A stretch of DNA of 64,000 bases from Kibdelosporangium aridum (GTDB lineage Bacteria > Actinomycetota > Actinomycetes > Mycobacteriales > Pseudonocardiaceae): the NCBI RefSeq assembly GCF_900176515.1, contig NZ_FWXV01000006.1, positions 310,001 through 374,000 on the forward strand, in the 5' to 3' direction. A program made the translations under genes and the position numbers. Positions within the stretch are counted from its first letter, which is position 1. The number at the start of each line of letters is the position of its first letter. This document shows, piece by piece, positions 7,154 through 16,340 of the stretch. The notes under the pieces are model-generated. The model was not told where the DNA came from, did not search any database, and saw only the letters and a list, made by a program, of their open reading frames with translations.

Positions 7154-9685
7154 TCAGTTGCTGCTGGAGGTGCGACCCAGTGACTCGGCGGCGCCCTGCC
7201 CGGAGCTGCCATCGAGTGCACCGGCCAGGTCGGCGAGGATCGGGTGGCGGGTGACGTCGGTGAGGGACACCGCGTGATCCAGGGTGATCGCCAGCGTCAC
7301 GGCCGACAGCGAGGTGCCTCCCCGGTCGAAGAAGTGGTCCCGCCTGTCGATCTGGTCCTGCGGAATACCGAGCACCGCTGCCCATACGGCCGCCAGTCGC
7401 CGCTCGGTCGGCGTGCTCGGTGGCTGGAAGCCGTCCCCGACGATGCCGAGTTCCCCGGCGAGCGCCGTCAGCGTCCTCCTGTCGATCTTGCCGTTGGCGG
7501 TCAGCGGCAGCCCTTCCCGCCAGTGGAAGGCCGACGGGACCATGTACTCGGGCAGCAACTCGCCCAGCCGGTCCCGCACGACGGCGGAATCGAGCGGCCG
7601 CCGGCCCGAGTAGAAGGCCACGAGGCGCTTGCCCCGGTCGGCGTCGCCGGTGACCACCACGGCCCCGTCGCGGACGCCAGGCACCCGCAGCAGGGCGTTC
7701 TCGATCTCGCCGATCTCGACCCGGAAGCCCCGGATCTTGACCTGGTTGTCCCGTCGGCCGAGGAACTCCAGCTTGCCGTCCGGCCGCCAGCGGCCGTAGT
7801 CCCCGGTCCGGCAGAGCCGGTGGCCCGGACAGTGCGGATCGGTCATGAAGACCAGGCGGGTGCGCTTGGGGTCGTTGATGTACCCGCGACCGACGCAGAC
7901 CCCGGAGAAGACGATCACGCCGGGGGCACCCAGCGGCACCGGTGACATGTTCTCGTCGACGATGTAGACATTCACGTTGTTGATGGGGCGGCCGAGCGGG
8001 ACCCGTTCGGCGTCCGGGACCCGGTCCATGACCTCGTGGACGGCGTCGTCCGACGTCTCGGTAAGCCCATACGTGTTGACCAGCTTGATCTTGGGCTGGG
8101 CCGCGAACCAGCGCTGCACGAGCTCCTTCTTCAGGAAATCGCCAGTGGGCGACACGGTGTGCAGGTGCGGCAGGTCGCGGGGGTGTTGCTCCAAATAGGA
8201 CAGTACCACGTCGAGGTACGACGGCACGAGTTGGAGCACGCCGGCCCGGCAGTCGACGACGGTGTCGACGAACCTCTCGACGTTCAGGATCACCTCCTGG
8301 TCGACCAGCAGAGTCCGCCCGCCGACCAGGAGCGCGGCAACCAACTGCCACACCGAGATGTCGAAGCACTGGGGTCCGGTCTGGGGGATCACCTCGCCCG
8401 CACGGACCTCCAGGTCAGCGATCTTGGCGTAGATGTGGTTGAGCATGCCCGCGTGCTCGCACATCGCACCCTTGGGCTCGCCCGTGGAGCCGGAGGTGAA
8501 CAGGACATAGGCGAGTTGGTCCGGCGCGACGCCGACGCCAAGGTTCCCGTCGGCGTGGTCTTCGGAGTAGGCAGCGTCCACGGAGAGTTTCCGGACTCCG
8601 GGTAGTGAGTCGAGGGCCTGATCGAGCGTGGTGGTACTGCCGTGTTCGGTCAGCACGAGTGTGCACTCGGCACGGGACAATGCTGTCGCGATGCGACCCG
8701 CCGGGAAATGCGGTTCGAGGGGCAGGTACACGCCACCGGCTTTGAAGATCGCGAGGACTGCGGCCATCCAGTCCAGGTTGCGCTCCATCACCACCGCGAC
8801 AACCCCTTCGCGGCGCAAGCCTCGCGCCAACAGAGCTCGTCCCAACCGGTTGGCGCGCGCGTTGAGTTCCCGGTAGGTCCATTGCCGGTCACGGTGCACG
8901 GCTGCGACGGCGTCCGGGTGTGCCTCCACCCGCTGTTCGAACAGTTCGTGCATCCGGTGGTCCGGCAACTCCCGGCGAGGGCCGGCGAGCCGGTCGAGTT
9001 GGAAGAGGAGTTCTTCGTTGGATAGCAGGCTTTGCCGTCCGTGCTCGGCATCCGGATCGGCCGCGGTCAGTGCGAGCGCGGTGAGGTGATAGTCGGCGAT
9101 TCTGCCGGCGTAGCCCGCGTCGATCGCGTCGGTCCGGTACCGCAGCCGTAGTACGAGTCGGCCGCTGTGCCATGAGGTTCCCATTGACAGCACGGTGTTC
9201 TCGGCTAGCACTGGATCGCCGCCGACGCCCAGGCCGCCGGTCAGATCGACAACGGTCTCGAACGACGGTTCGGCCAGACCAAGCTCGCGCCTCAGGTCGT
9301 CGACCGGGAAGTCTTTGTGCGACAACAGTTCTGACTCGGCTCGATGAGTGTCCAGCAGCAACGCTCGCCACGAACCGGGTTCAGTTGTCAGCCGGCAGGG
9401 CAACGGCCGCCGGCCCGCCACGGCCACGTAACCGGTCGAGACTTCGCGCTCACCGGACAGCGCGGCCAGCACTTTGGCGTGCGCCGCCAGCAGCACCGAG
9501 CTGAGTGGCACCGCGAGCTCATCCGCCAGCCGCCGCAATGTCGCCACATCCTCGCCGGGGATCGGCGCCTCGTGCTCGGCGACGCCAGGCACCCGGTCGA
9601 GAGTCCACCGTGGGATTGCGGTGAACCCGCCGGCGAGGAGCCTTCCGCGCCAGAATTCCCGGTCCGCTTCAGATGGTGTTCTCAT
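7154..9685 (-). CDS. NRPS protein: partial condensation-like domain, adenylation domain, PCP
   Basis: 843 residues. Residues 1 to about 215 resemble only the C-terminal half of a condensation domain and lack an HHxxxDG motif, so it should not condense. The adenylation domain follows (A3 VLFTSGSTGEPKGA, A5 NTYGLTET, A7 RTGDYGRW, A10 LTANGKIDRR), then a PCP with the Ppant Ser in DRGGTSLSAV near residue 785. Aligned by eye to GrsA, the specificity residues read about D-I-W-Q-S-T-T-D-D-K. The two Asp at the end could suit a second amino group such as that of Dap. There is no thioesterase. The start at 9685 has GGAGGAGAG upstream and overlaps the stop of the preceding gene (ATGA). Confidence 0.87.
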   Translation of the reverse strand: MRTPSEADREFWRGRLLAGGFTAIPRWTLDRVPGVAEHEAPIPGEDVATLRRLADELAVPLSSVLLAAHAKVLAALSGEREVSTGYVAVAGRRPLPCRLTTEPGSWRALLLDTHRAESELLSHKDFPVDDLRRELGLAEPSFETVVDLTGGLGVGGDPVLAENTVLSMGTSWHSGRLVLRLRYRTDAIDAGYAGRIADYHLTALALTAADPDAEHGRQSLLSNEELLFQLDRLAGPRRELPDHRMHELFEQRVEAHPDAVAAVHRDRQWTYRELNARANRLGRALLARGLRREGVVAVVMERNLDWMAAVLAIFKAGGVYLPLEPHFPAGRIATALSRAECTLVLTEHGSTTTLDQALDSLPGVRKLSVDAAYSEDHADGNLGVGVAPDQLAYVLFTSGSTGEPKGAMCEHAGMLNHIYAKIADLEVRAGEVIPQTGPQCFDISVWQLVAALLVGGRTLLVDQEVILNVERFVDTVVDCRAGVLQLVPSYLDVVLSYLEQHPRDLPHLHTVSPTGDFLKKELVQRWFAAQPKIKLVNTYGLTETSDDAVHEVMDRVPDAERVPLGRPINNVNVYIVDENMSPVPLGAPGVIVFSGVCVGRGYINDPKRTRLVFMTDPHCPGHRLCRTGDYGRWRPDGKLEFLGRRDNQVKIRGFRVEIGEIENALLRVPGVRDGAVVVTGDADRGKRLVAFYSGRRPLDSAVVRDRLGELLPEYMVPSAFHWREGLPLTANGKIDRRTLTALAGELGIVGDGFQPPSTPTERRLAAVWAAVLGIPQDQIDRRDHFFDRGGTSLSAVTLAITLDHAVSLTDVTRHPILADLAGALDGSSGQGAAESLGRTSSSN

Positions 9686-12225
9686 CGAGTCTCTCCTCCA
9701 GCCCACCTCGCCAAGGTGCTGTCACTCAACGAGTTCCTGGACGTGAGCACAGCGGCGCCGACCTTGTCGTGTCGCATCTCTCGGGCCGGGTTTCCGCCCC
9801 ATCGTGCGTGCGGCGGCATTTCCTCGCCCTTCATCAGGAAGGAGTCGGGCGCCAGCTCCGCGCCGTCGCCCATCGTCACGCCGTAGTGGACGAGGGCCCC
9901 GATGCCGATGGTGCAGCCGGAACCGATCGTGATCCGGTCGGACTTGAGGGCGAAGTCCTCCAGGGAGTGGCACTGGATCGAACTCCCCGCGTTGAGCGTG
10001 CAGTCGTCGCCGATCGTCACCATGTCCTTCTCCGCCATGTTGCAGCCGTCGTCGAAGAGCCTCCGGCCGAGCCGGACACCCAGCAGCCGCCAGGCCACGC
10101 TCTTGAGCGGGGTGCCGTTGAGTGCCAGGTGCATGTGCCCGGTCATCTTGAGGAAACGTTCCCGCCGCCAGCAGTCGAGCTGGTAGATCGAGCAGGACGT
10201 CGGCCGAGTGCCCCGGAATCCCGTGGAAGCACGTTCGACGAGCGCGAAGTAGACCACTCCGAACAACAAGGACAGGGCGGCGAACAACGTGATCGCCATC
10301 GCCCCCCACGAGTCGTAGAGGTTCGCCGCCCAGAAACCGAGCATGGTGAGCACGAAGGCGTAGCACCACCGTGACAGCAGGAACCACCCGATGGTGAGGG
10401 CATTGTGCTTGTTCTTGGCCGCCAGACGGCGAGGTTGCTCGTCCCCGGTCGCCATGTGGTGGAACTTGCTGTCCCGCTCGACCGTGCGCGGGATCTCGAA
10501 GCTGGGCGAGCCCAGCAGTCCGACACCCTCCCGGACCTCTCCGTCGATCGGGACAAGGACCTTCGTCGCGAGCAGGCAGTTGTCGCCGGTCCTGCCCTGC
10601 GAGGGGTAGACGACGTCGTTGCCGAGGAAACTGCGTGGCCCGATCGAGGTCCGCGCCACCCGGAAGGACGTGCTGGAGAAGTCGGCGTTGACGATCGACA
10701 GCCCGTCGGCGATCACCGTGCCGCTGCCCACGGAGACCAGATACGGGGTCTCGTGCTTCACCTGTTTGCCGAAGTTCGCCCCGGTCTGCACGACTGGGGC
10801 CAGGCGATACCCGATGCCGCGCAGGTAGCCGACGATGTAGGAGCTGTCACCGAGGAATTCGACGAGGAACTTCCTGTTGGTCAGCCGCGCGATCGCCCGA
10901 TGGACGGCGTAGTGGATCCCGTATAGGGGATAAACCTTGTCCGGCTTGATGGCGCGGTTGAGCACGCGCGGGACGGTGACCACGACGAGCATGCCGACGA
11001 GCACGGAGCCGAAGAAGAGCACGAGGGAGGTCACCAGTGCGACGCCGTAGAACGTCCAACTCGTGAAGGCGAGGGTCTCCGGGCCGAGCAGCGCGGTGAA
11101 CTGCGGGACCTCGGCGAACAACCAGTCCACGCCGCCGTATGCCAGCGGAACGTAGAAGAGCAGCAGGCTCGCCAGTTGCAGGACGGTGTAGGTGGCCCTT
11201 CTCAGGGTTGTCACAGTGCCGCAACCGGCCTCGACCCCTCGGTAGTCCGCCGCGGTCGGCTGCGCCGGGGACCCGTGCCAGCGCTCGCGGCCGGGCACGG
11301 TCTGACCCGCGTGCAGCGAGGAGGCATGGCCGAGCTGGGCCCCGTCGCCGAGCGAGGTCTCGATGTCAAGCACCGCCTTCTCGCCGACGAACACGTCCCG
11401 GCCGAGGGTGACCGCGCCGGTCTGGATCCAGCCGCCGGAGGCTCGATAGCAGGTGAGGTACGTGTCCTTGCGGATAACCGTGCCATCGCCGATGGTGAGC
11501 AGATCTGTGCACACGGGTGCGTGCCGGGAGAAGACCACGACGCCGCGCCCGATTCTCGCCCCCAGTGCCCTGAGATAGAGCACGTAGAGCGGCGAACCGG
11601 CGAACAGGACCAGCGGGCTCAGCGTGACGAGCGTCTTGACTGTCCAGAAGCGGACATAGGCCAGACTCCAGATGCGGATCCGCTGGGGCCGCCACCGGCC
11701 GATGAGCACCCACTTCGCCAGGATCGGGAGGGTGCACACGCCGAGGAAGCCCGCGCCGCCGGCCAGTGCTGCTCGCAGGTAGGCGTCGAGCAGCGTCTCC
11801 CCGGCGGAGATCCACTCGATGCCTTGTTCGAAGGCGAGCGCCGCGAGGCTGGCGTACCCGAGGAGGATAAGGACCTGCAGCGTTCCACAGAGGACGTACT
11901 GCCGCATGCCGGTCGGCGCGGCCACCTCAACCGGCGCTGGGGCCTGCTTTGCTGGGGCATTGCTCCGCGGCGTGAGTGCGGTGGCGAGGCTTCTGACCGT
12001 GGGGTGCTCATATGTGTCCTTTATGGACACTGATGGCAGGTTCGGTCGTTTCCTTATCCTGGCGCAGAATTGGGCCATCACCATCGAGTCGGCGCCGAGG
12101 TCATCGAAGAAGTGGCTGTCGGCCGAGACCTGTTCAACGCGCAGGACGTCCGTCAGCGTCTCGGCGAGGGCCCGCTCGATGCCCGTCGCGTCGGCGCCGT
12201 CGAGGGTTCCGCGGTCCACCAACAT
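9682..12225 (-). CDS. Carrier domain fused to polytopic membrane module with hexapeptide-repeat domains (Pls C-terminal type, TIGR02353-like)
   Basis: 847 residues. A phosphopantetheine carrier domain at 1-90 has DDLGADSMVM (Ser about 47). Several membrane helices follow (first near LQVLILLGYASLAALAF), interleaved with two or more left-handed beta-helix stretches with isoleucine/valine-rich hexads such as IGDGTVIRKDTYL and IGDDCTLNAGSSI. This is the architecture of the C-terminal region of polylysine-type synthetases, whose membrane-embedded domains form isopeptide or peptide bonds iteratively. Here it is a separate protein with its own carrier domain. ATG 12225 is chosen because AAAGGAGG lies seven bases upstream; the frame runs about 60 codons further without a better start. 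It is the first gene of the operon. Confidence 0.85.
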   Translation of the reverse strand: MLVDRGTLDGADATGIERALAETLTDVLRVEQVSADSHFFDDLGADSMVMAQFCARIRKRPNLPSVSIKDTYEHPTVRSLATALTPRSNAPAKQAPAPVEVAAPTGMRQYVLCGTLQVLILLGYASLAALAFEQGIEWISAGETLLDAYLRAALAGGAGFLGVCTLPILAKWVLIGRWRPQRIRIWSLAYVRFWTVKTLVTLSPLVLFAGSPLYVLYLRALGARIGRGVVVFSRHAPVCTDLLTIGDGTVIRKDTYLTCYRASGGWIQTGAVTLGRDVFVGEKAVLDIETSLGDGAQLGHASSLHAGQTVPGRERWHGSPAQPTAADYRGVEAGCGTVTTLRRATYTVLQLASLLLFYVPLAYGGVDWLFAEVPQFTALLGPETLAFTSWTFYGVALVTSLVLFFGSVLVGMLVVVTVPRVLNRAIKPDKVYPLYGIHYAVHRAIARLTNRKFLVEFLGDSSYIVGYLRGIGYRLAPVVQTGANFGKQVKHETPYLVSVGSGTVIADGLSIVNADFSSTSFRVARTSIGPRSFLGNDVVYPSQGRTGDNCLLATKVLVPIDGEVREGVGLLGSPSFEIPRTVERDSKFHHMATGDEQPRRLAAKNKHNALTIGWFLLSRWCYAFVLTMLGFWAANLYDSWGAMAITLFAALSLLFGVVYFALVERASTGFRGTRPTSCSIYQLDCWRRERFLKMTGHMHLALNGTPLKSVAWRLLGVRLGRRLFDDGCNMAEKDMVTIGDDCTLNAGSSIQCHSLEDFALKSDRITIGSGCTIGIGALVHYGVTMGDGAELAPDSFLMKGEEMPPHARWGGNPAREMRHDKVGAAVLTSRNSLSDSTLARWAGGETR

Positions 12226-12510
12226 CTCGCGCCTCCTTTGAGCGGTTCGCCGGGAGTGGCCGTGCGCGGCCACAGCGGGACGCGCCAGCACCCCGCGCCA
12301 GGCGGCCCTTCTCAGCGGGCGGATGATCCCCACATTACGAGCGGCAGCGCGCTGAGGGAGGAGCCACTGGCGGCCTTGGCGTACAGGACTTGTTCCGGCG
12401 ACCACTGGAGCGTCTGCCGATTGCGGTGTACTTGCGGCAGCCGCAAGCGCAGCGCAACCGCAAGCGGCGACTCTTCCCTCGGATGATTCCGGGGCTTCTC
12501 CTGTCGGTGG
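12226..12510. other. Upstream region of the diaminopropionate operon, with a transposon-end-like hairpin
   Basis: 285 bases between the first operon gene and the tnpB relic. A perfect 7-bp hairpin (CTTGCGG, CAG, CCGCAAG) at 12431-12447 lies just past the 3' end of the tnpB relic, where IS605-type elements carry end hairpins and guide-RNA structures. The operon promoter must lie here, but I cannot place it. Confidence 0.45.
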
Positions 12511-13500
12511 CTAGGCCACGTTGGGAAGGACCAGCCCGGCCCTGAGTGCGACGTTCCAGGCGCCAACGCGGTCGGCGTGGTCGGTGTGCCCGCACCCGAG
12601 GCACTGGAACTTTTCGCCGTCGCGGTTCCCGCCGTCCACGTACCCGCATTCGGGGCAGGTGCGGGAGGTGTCGCGGGGGTCCACAGGTATCAGCAGACGA
12701 CCGGCGCTTTCAGCCTTGTGCGCGAGGATGCCCAGGAACACCCCCAACCTGCGTCGAGAATGCTTCGGTTCAGCCCGGCCTTGGCGGCGGCGCCGTTGGG
12801 CAGGAAACCGCCGGGCGTGGCGGCGTCGGGCTTCGGTTTGGGGGCGCGGACCATGTTCGCGATCGACAGGCGCTCGTGCGCGATCACGTCGTAGGCGCGG
12901 ACCGTCGCCAGGGCGGTCTTGTGTGCGTGGTCGGTGCGCTGGCCGCGCACCTTGCGGCGCAGCGTCGCGACCTTCTCCACCGCCCGGCGGTACTTGGCGC
13001 TGCGCTGGTTGCGCGGGAACGCCTTGAGTGCGCGCTGCGCGTCGGCCAGCGCGTCGGTGTTGCGCCTGCCGTGCCTCGGATTGGCCATGTGGACGCCCTC
13101 GGAGGTGGTGAGGAAGTGGGTGACGCCCACGTCGATGCTGGTCACCGCCCCAGTAGCGGGCAGTGGTTCGGCGGGCACGTCACAGGCGAGGATGACGTAC
13201 CACCGTCTGCCCTCGCGCTTGACCCTGACGGTCTTGACCCGGCCCTTCACGGACCGGTGCTGATGCACCCGGACGTGCCCGGTGCCCTGCAGGCGGACCC
13301 GCCTCACCGGGTCGTGCGGGGTGGAATCCCACCGGCAGCCGTCCCCGTCCTTCGGAAACTCCACGGTGTCGAACCAGGCCACGCCACGAAACCGGGGATA
13401 TCCAGTCTTCTGTCCGGCCTTCACCCGGCGGAAGAACCCCTGCATCGCCTTGTCCAGACGACGCAACGTCGCCTGCTGAGCATAGCCCGGACATGATCCG
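12511..13500 (-). pseudogene. tnpB: tnpB (IS605 OrfB-type) relic, frameshifted and 5' decayed
   Basis: Reads from LRRLDKAMQGFFRRVKAG through the RuvC-like region (TSIDVGVTHFLTTSEG with the first Asp) and ANMVRAP to NRSILDAGWG. The frame then changes near 12740 to GVFLGILAHKAESAGR and the zinc-ribbon part CPECGYVDGGN...CLGCGHTDHADRVGAWN. The expected first ~60-80 residues are missing or unrecognisable. So there is one frameshift plus 5' loss; the nuclease would be inactive. No tnpA partner is adjacent. Confidence 0.85.
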
Positions 13501-13553
13501 ATTCCCTCACCGGCTAAAGCCGATAGTCCTCTCGCTACGTTTCACTGATGTCC

Positions 13554-13582
13554 GTGCCGCCCAGGCGGGAGCCGGGCGGCAC
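13554..13582. terminator. Perfect 9-bp hairpin
   Basis: GTGCCGCCC and GGGCGGCAC flank an 11-nt loop. It lies between the tnpB relic and the 3' end of the minus-strand small gene at 13645, so it probably terminates that gene, or it is part of a transposon end. Confidence 0.45.
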
Positions 13583-13644
13583 TTGGGTAGGACGTTACGG
13601 GGAGCGCACAGGGTGGAGGGAGAGCTGCGCGCTCCCCTGGCCGG

Positions 13645-13977
13645 TCACCCCGCCGTAGGCAGGTAGGAGGCAGCGGTGTGCCGGCCGGTCGTGGGCGTGC
13701 TGCGAGTGTCGACGACGATCAGGTTCTTGTGCGCGGTTGTCCATACCGAGCACGGGTGCGGCCGGCGACGGCGCCATCCGCCACATGCCCGGCAGCGGCC
13801 GCGCTCGTCGGGTTCGTGGTCGGCCAGCAGGCTCCGCCATGCGGCCGTCATGCGGGCGATCTCGGAATCGGCCAGCGAGGCACGGGAAGGCACGTCAGCC
13901 TCGTTGACCAGTCTGTCCAAATAGTCCAGTCGCTCGTAGACCGCCTTACGCAGGGTCGAGGCCAGGACCTCGTTCAT
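13645..13977 (-). CDS. Hypothetical protein with CxxC motif
   Basis: 110 residues. A helical, charged N-terminal half (KAVYERLDYLDRLVNEADVP) is followed by a short Cys motif RCRACGGWRRRRPHPC that could bind zinc. No family recognised. The start overlaps the 3' end of the upstream gene by about 30 bases, so the two form a pair of accessory genes divergent from the HTH-TPR regulator. Confidence 0.55.
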   Translation of the reverse strand: MNEVLASTLRKAVYERLDYLDRLVNEADVPSRASLADSEIARMTAAWRSLLADHEPDERGRCRACGGWRRRRPHPCSVWTTAHKNLIVVDTRSTPTTGRHTAASYLPTAG

Positions 13978-14314
13978 CAGGTTTTTCCTCCTGTGGCCAG
14001 AGGGGTTGAGTGTGGTCGTTTCCAGCGGGGCTGGTCTGAGTCGGCAGTCGAGGCGACACAGGCCATAACCGGGGATGCAGGTGGGGCGGTACCAGCTCCG
14101 CGATCCACAGCCGGGCCGCGTGGATGTGAAGGGCTGCCGCGTAGAACCCGTGGCACGGCCAGGACTGTTCCAGGCACAGCGGACACTCTTGTGGCTCTCG
14201 CGGTGATGGTAAGTGTGCGGTCAGTTTGTCGACCGCCTCGACAGCGCGCCCCAATGGGCTGTCCACGGCGACGACGACAGCAATGATGCCTTGTGTGTCG
14301 TCCGGTGCGGTCAT
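13946..14314 (-). CDS. Hypothetical protein
   Basis: 122 residues from ATG 14314 (MTAPDDTQGIIAVVVAVDSP). It contains CPLCLEQSWPCHGFYAAALH, a possible metal site of two or three Cys with His, and a proline-rich tail. No family recognised. The start is chosen because upstream codons look non-coding; Shine-Dalgarno support is weak. Cotranscribed with the next small gene (overlap). Confidence 0.5.
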   Translation of the reverse strand: MTAPDDTQGIIAVVVAVDSPLGRAVEAVDKLTAHLPSPREPQECPLCLEQSWPCHGFYAAALHIHAARLWIAELVPPHLHPRLWPVSPRLPTQTSPAGNDHTQPLWPQEEKPDERGPGLDPA

Positions 14315-14684
14315 CTCGGCGCCGCCCGCCCCGTTGCATGCGGCGCGCCGGCCCCGCGTAGCACCGCATGCGGGTGCCTGCAAGCCGTGTCGTTGGGTGG
14401 GGATGAATGACTCTCGCGTTTGATCGCGGTGGTCACTAAGCCGACCTCCTCGTCGGGACGACCCACACAAAGTGGGTCCTGGGCGTGGTGCCTGCGTCCG
14501 CCCATCAGCCTGGTGCCTGTCACGGGCGTTTCGGTTCCGGTGCGAGCGGGAACTTTTCCTCGCCGGTCCGCGCTTTTCTGAGCTGGGCGAACACGTGGAC
14601 GCCGGGGTGAGAACTTCCGGCGTGTGCGTCCCGTCGAACTCGCAGTGCGATCAATCTCCGAGCTACCATCCGTAGCAAGTCCGT

Positions 14685-14714
14685 TACTCCACCCGCGCAG
14701 GTTCAGTACTCCAC
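14685..14714 (+). promoter_or_regulatory. Direct repeat TACTCCAC, possible operator
   Basis: Two identical 8-mers at 14685 and 14707, 22 bases (about two helical turns) apart, end 20 bases before the start of the HTH-TPR regulator gene. This is a plausible autoregulatory site; function is inferred only from position and phasing. Confidence 0.35.
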
Positions 14715-14734
14715 TCGCATCCGAGGGATAGGAC

Positions 14735-16315
14735 ATGCCAAGGAAGTCCGGGGTCTCCCACAAGGCCGAGCGTGATCAACTCCGCGACCGCATGCGCGGC
14801 CTGGGGTGTTCGGTCGCTCAGATCACCGCCGAGATGGCTCGCCGATTCAACCTGCGGCCCCGCGTAGCTTGGCGGCATGCCCTGGGATGGACGCAGTGGA
14901 AGCTGGCACAGGAGTACAACACTGCACACTCAGGCGCGAAGCTGTCGGACAATCGTGTCAGTGAGTATGAGAGCTGGCCGCATGGCGGTGCTCAGCCGAG
15001 CGTGCGCTACCTGGCCAACCTCGCCGCCCTGTTCGGCTGCGGATGCACGCCGTCCCAGCTCGTCGACGCCGACGACCTGGCACACTTCGACCCCGCCGAT
15101 CGCATCCTGTTCACCTCATCCCTGAACGGAAACCTGCGTGCGTCGCCGGCCACAGCCGTAACTCCCACCTCCTCCCTGTACGGCATGCGAAGTAACAGCG
15201 TCCACTTCGATCTTGCGCCGACGCACCTGGATGTCGCCCCTTTTCCCCTTCGGGGGCCCCGTCGCGTTGTGCGCTGCGACGCGCGTGGTCTGCCCAACCG
15301 TGAGGAGGTTGTCATGGCAGCCGATGAGTCCGCCCAGTTCCGACGCTGGAGCGCCACCACCAACGTCGACGACGACGTGCTGGAACAGATGGGCGCTGAC
15401 GTCGCCGATATCGCGAGGCGCTACCTGATCGACCCGCCGGCCGCCCTGTTCACCAGGTTGCTGTGTGCCCGTGACGACGTGTTCGCGCTGATCGCCGGGC
15501 GGCAGCAGCCCAAGCACACGATGGAGCTGTACAAAGTCGCCGGGCAGATATGTGCGTTGCTCGCCCATGCCACAGCCGATCTGGGGCACGGCCACGCCGC
15601 GCACACCCATGCCCGCACCGCGCTGCATTGTGCCGAGCAGTCCGGCTACACCCAGCTGCGGGTCTACATCCGCTGGGTGCAGTCCAACGTGGCGTACTGG
15701 GACGGTCGCTTCCACGAGGCCGCCCAGTTGGTCGAGGCCGCACTGCCGGACGCCTCCAGCGGCACCGCGCGGCTGCGGCTGGCCAGCCAACAGGCCCGCG
15801 TCAACGCCGCCCGCCGTCGGCCTGGCGACGTCAAACGAGCGCTGAGGATCGCCGAGTCCGCACCCTCCGACGCGGGTGTCGACGAGCCCGGAGTTCTGGC
15901 CTTCGCTCCCGGCAAGGCCGCCTACTACGCCAGCGAGGCCCACCGCGAACTCGGCGGCACCGAGCATATGGGCGCCGCAGTCGCCTGGGCTGCCAGTGCT
16001 GTGGATCAGTTCACGGCCGAGTCCCAACCGAACGCCCAGTTCGTCGCGGCCGCGCGCATCGACCTCGCTCGCGCTCACCTGGCTCGTGGCGACCTCGACG
16101 CCGTCGGGGAACACCTCAGTCCGGTGTTGCGTTCCACTGTCGCCGAACACCGCACCGTGCCCGTGATGAGCCGCGCCCGCTCGCTGAGCACGCTGCTCGA
16201 GAAACGATCCGATCAGGACTCCCACACAGTGGTCTCCCTGAGGGATGATCTCGCTGACTTCTGCGCCCATCCAGCTGTCGGTCCGGTCGAACTCGAGGCC
16301 GGCCAGGCCGGCTGA
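14735..16315 (+). CDS. HTH (XRE-like) regulator with TPR-type helical repeats
   Basis: 526 residues. Residues 1-115 hold an XRE-like helix-turn-helix (WRHALGWTQWKLAQEYN ... RVSEYESWP). The long C-terminal part is helical, with TPR-like repeats (HAHTHARTALHCAEQSGY, ARIDLARAHLARGDLDAV). Such proteins are common signal-responsive regulators in Pseudonocardiales and Streptomyces. ATG 14735 is preceded by GAGGGATAGG. It is followed 25 bases later by a LOG-fold gene, probably cotranscribed. Confidence 0.75.
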   Translation: MPRKSGVSHKAERDQLRDRMRGLGCSVAQITAEMARRFNLRPRVAWRHALGWTQWKLAQEYNTAHSGAKLSDNRVSEYESWPHGGAQPSVRYLANLAALFGCGCTPSQLVDADDLAHFDPADRILFTSSLNGNLRASPATAVTPTSSLYGMRSNSVHFDLAPTHLDVAPFPLRGPRRVVRCDARGLPNREEVVMAADESAQFRRWSATTNVDDDVLEQMGADVADIARRYLIDPPAALFTRLLCARDDVFALIAGRQQPKHTMELYKVAGQICALLAHATADLGHGHAAHTHARTALHCAEQSGYTQLRVYIRWVQSNVAYWDGRFHEAAQLVEAALPDASSGTARLRLASQQARVNAARRRPGDVKRALRIAESAPSDAGVDEPGVLAFAPGKAAYYASEAHRELGGTEHMGAAVAWAASAVDQFTAESQPNAQFVAAARIDLARAHLARGDLDAVGEHLSPVLRSTVAEHRTVPVMSRARSLSTLLEKRSDQDSHTVVSLRDDLADFCAHPAVGPVELEAGQAG

Positions 16316-16340
16316 TCAACACACGGAAGGGGGACCTGGA

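Noticed and set aside
12312..12566. Minus-strand ORF of 84 codons upstream of the Dap operon
   Set aside because: Overlaps the tnpB relic end and the operon leader; composition and lack of a start site suggest a chance frame.
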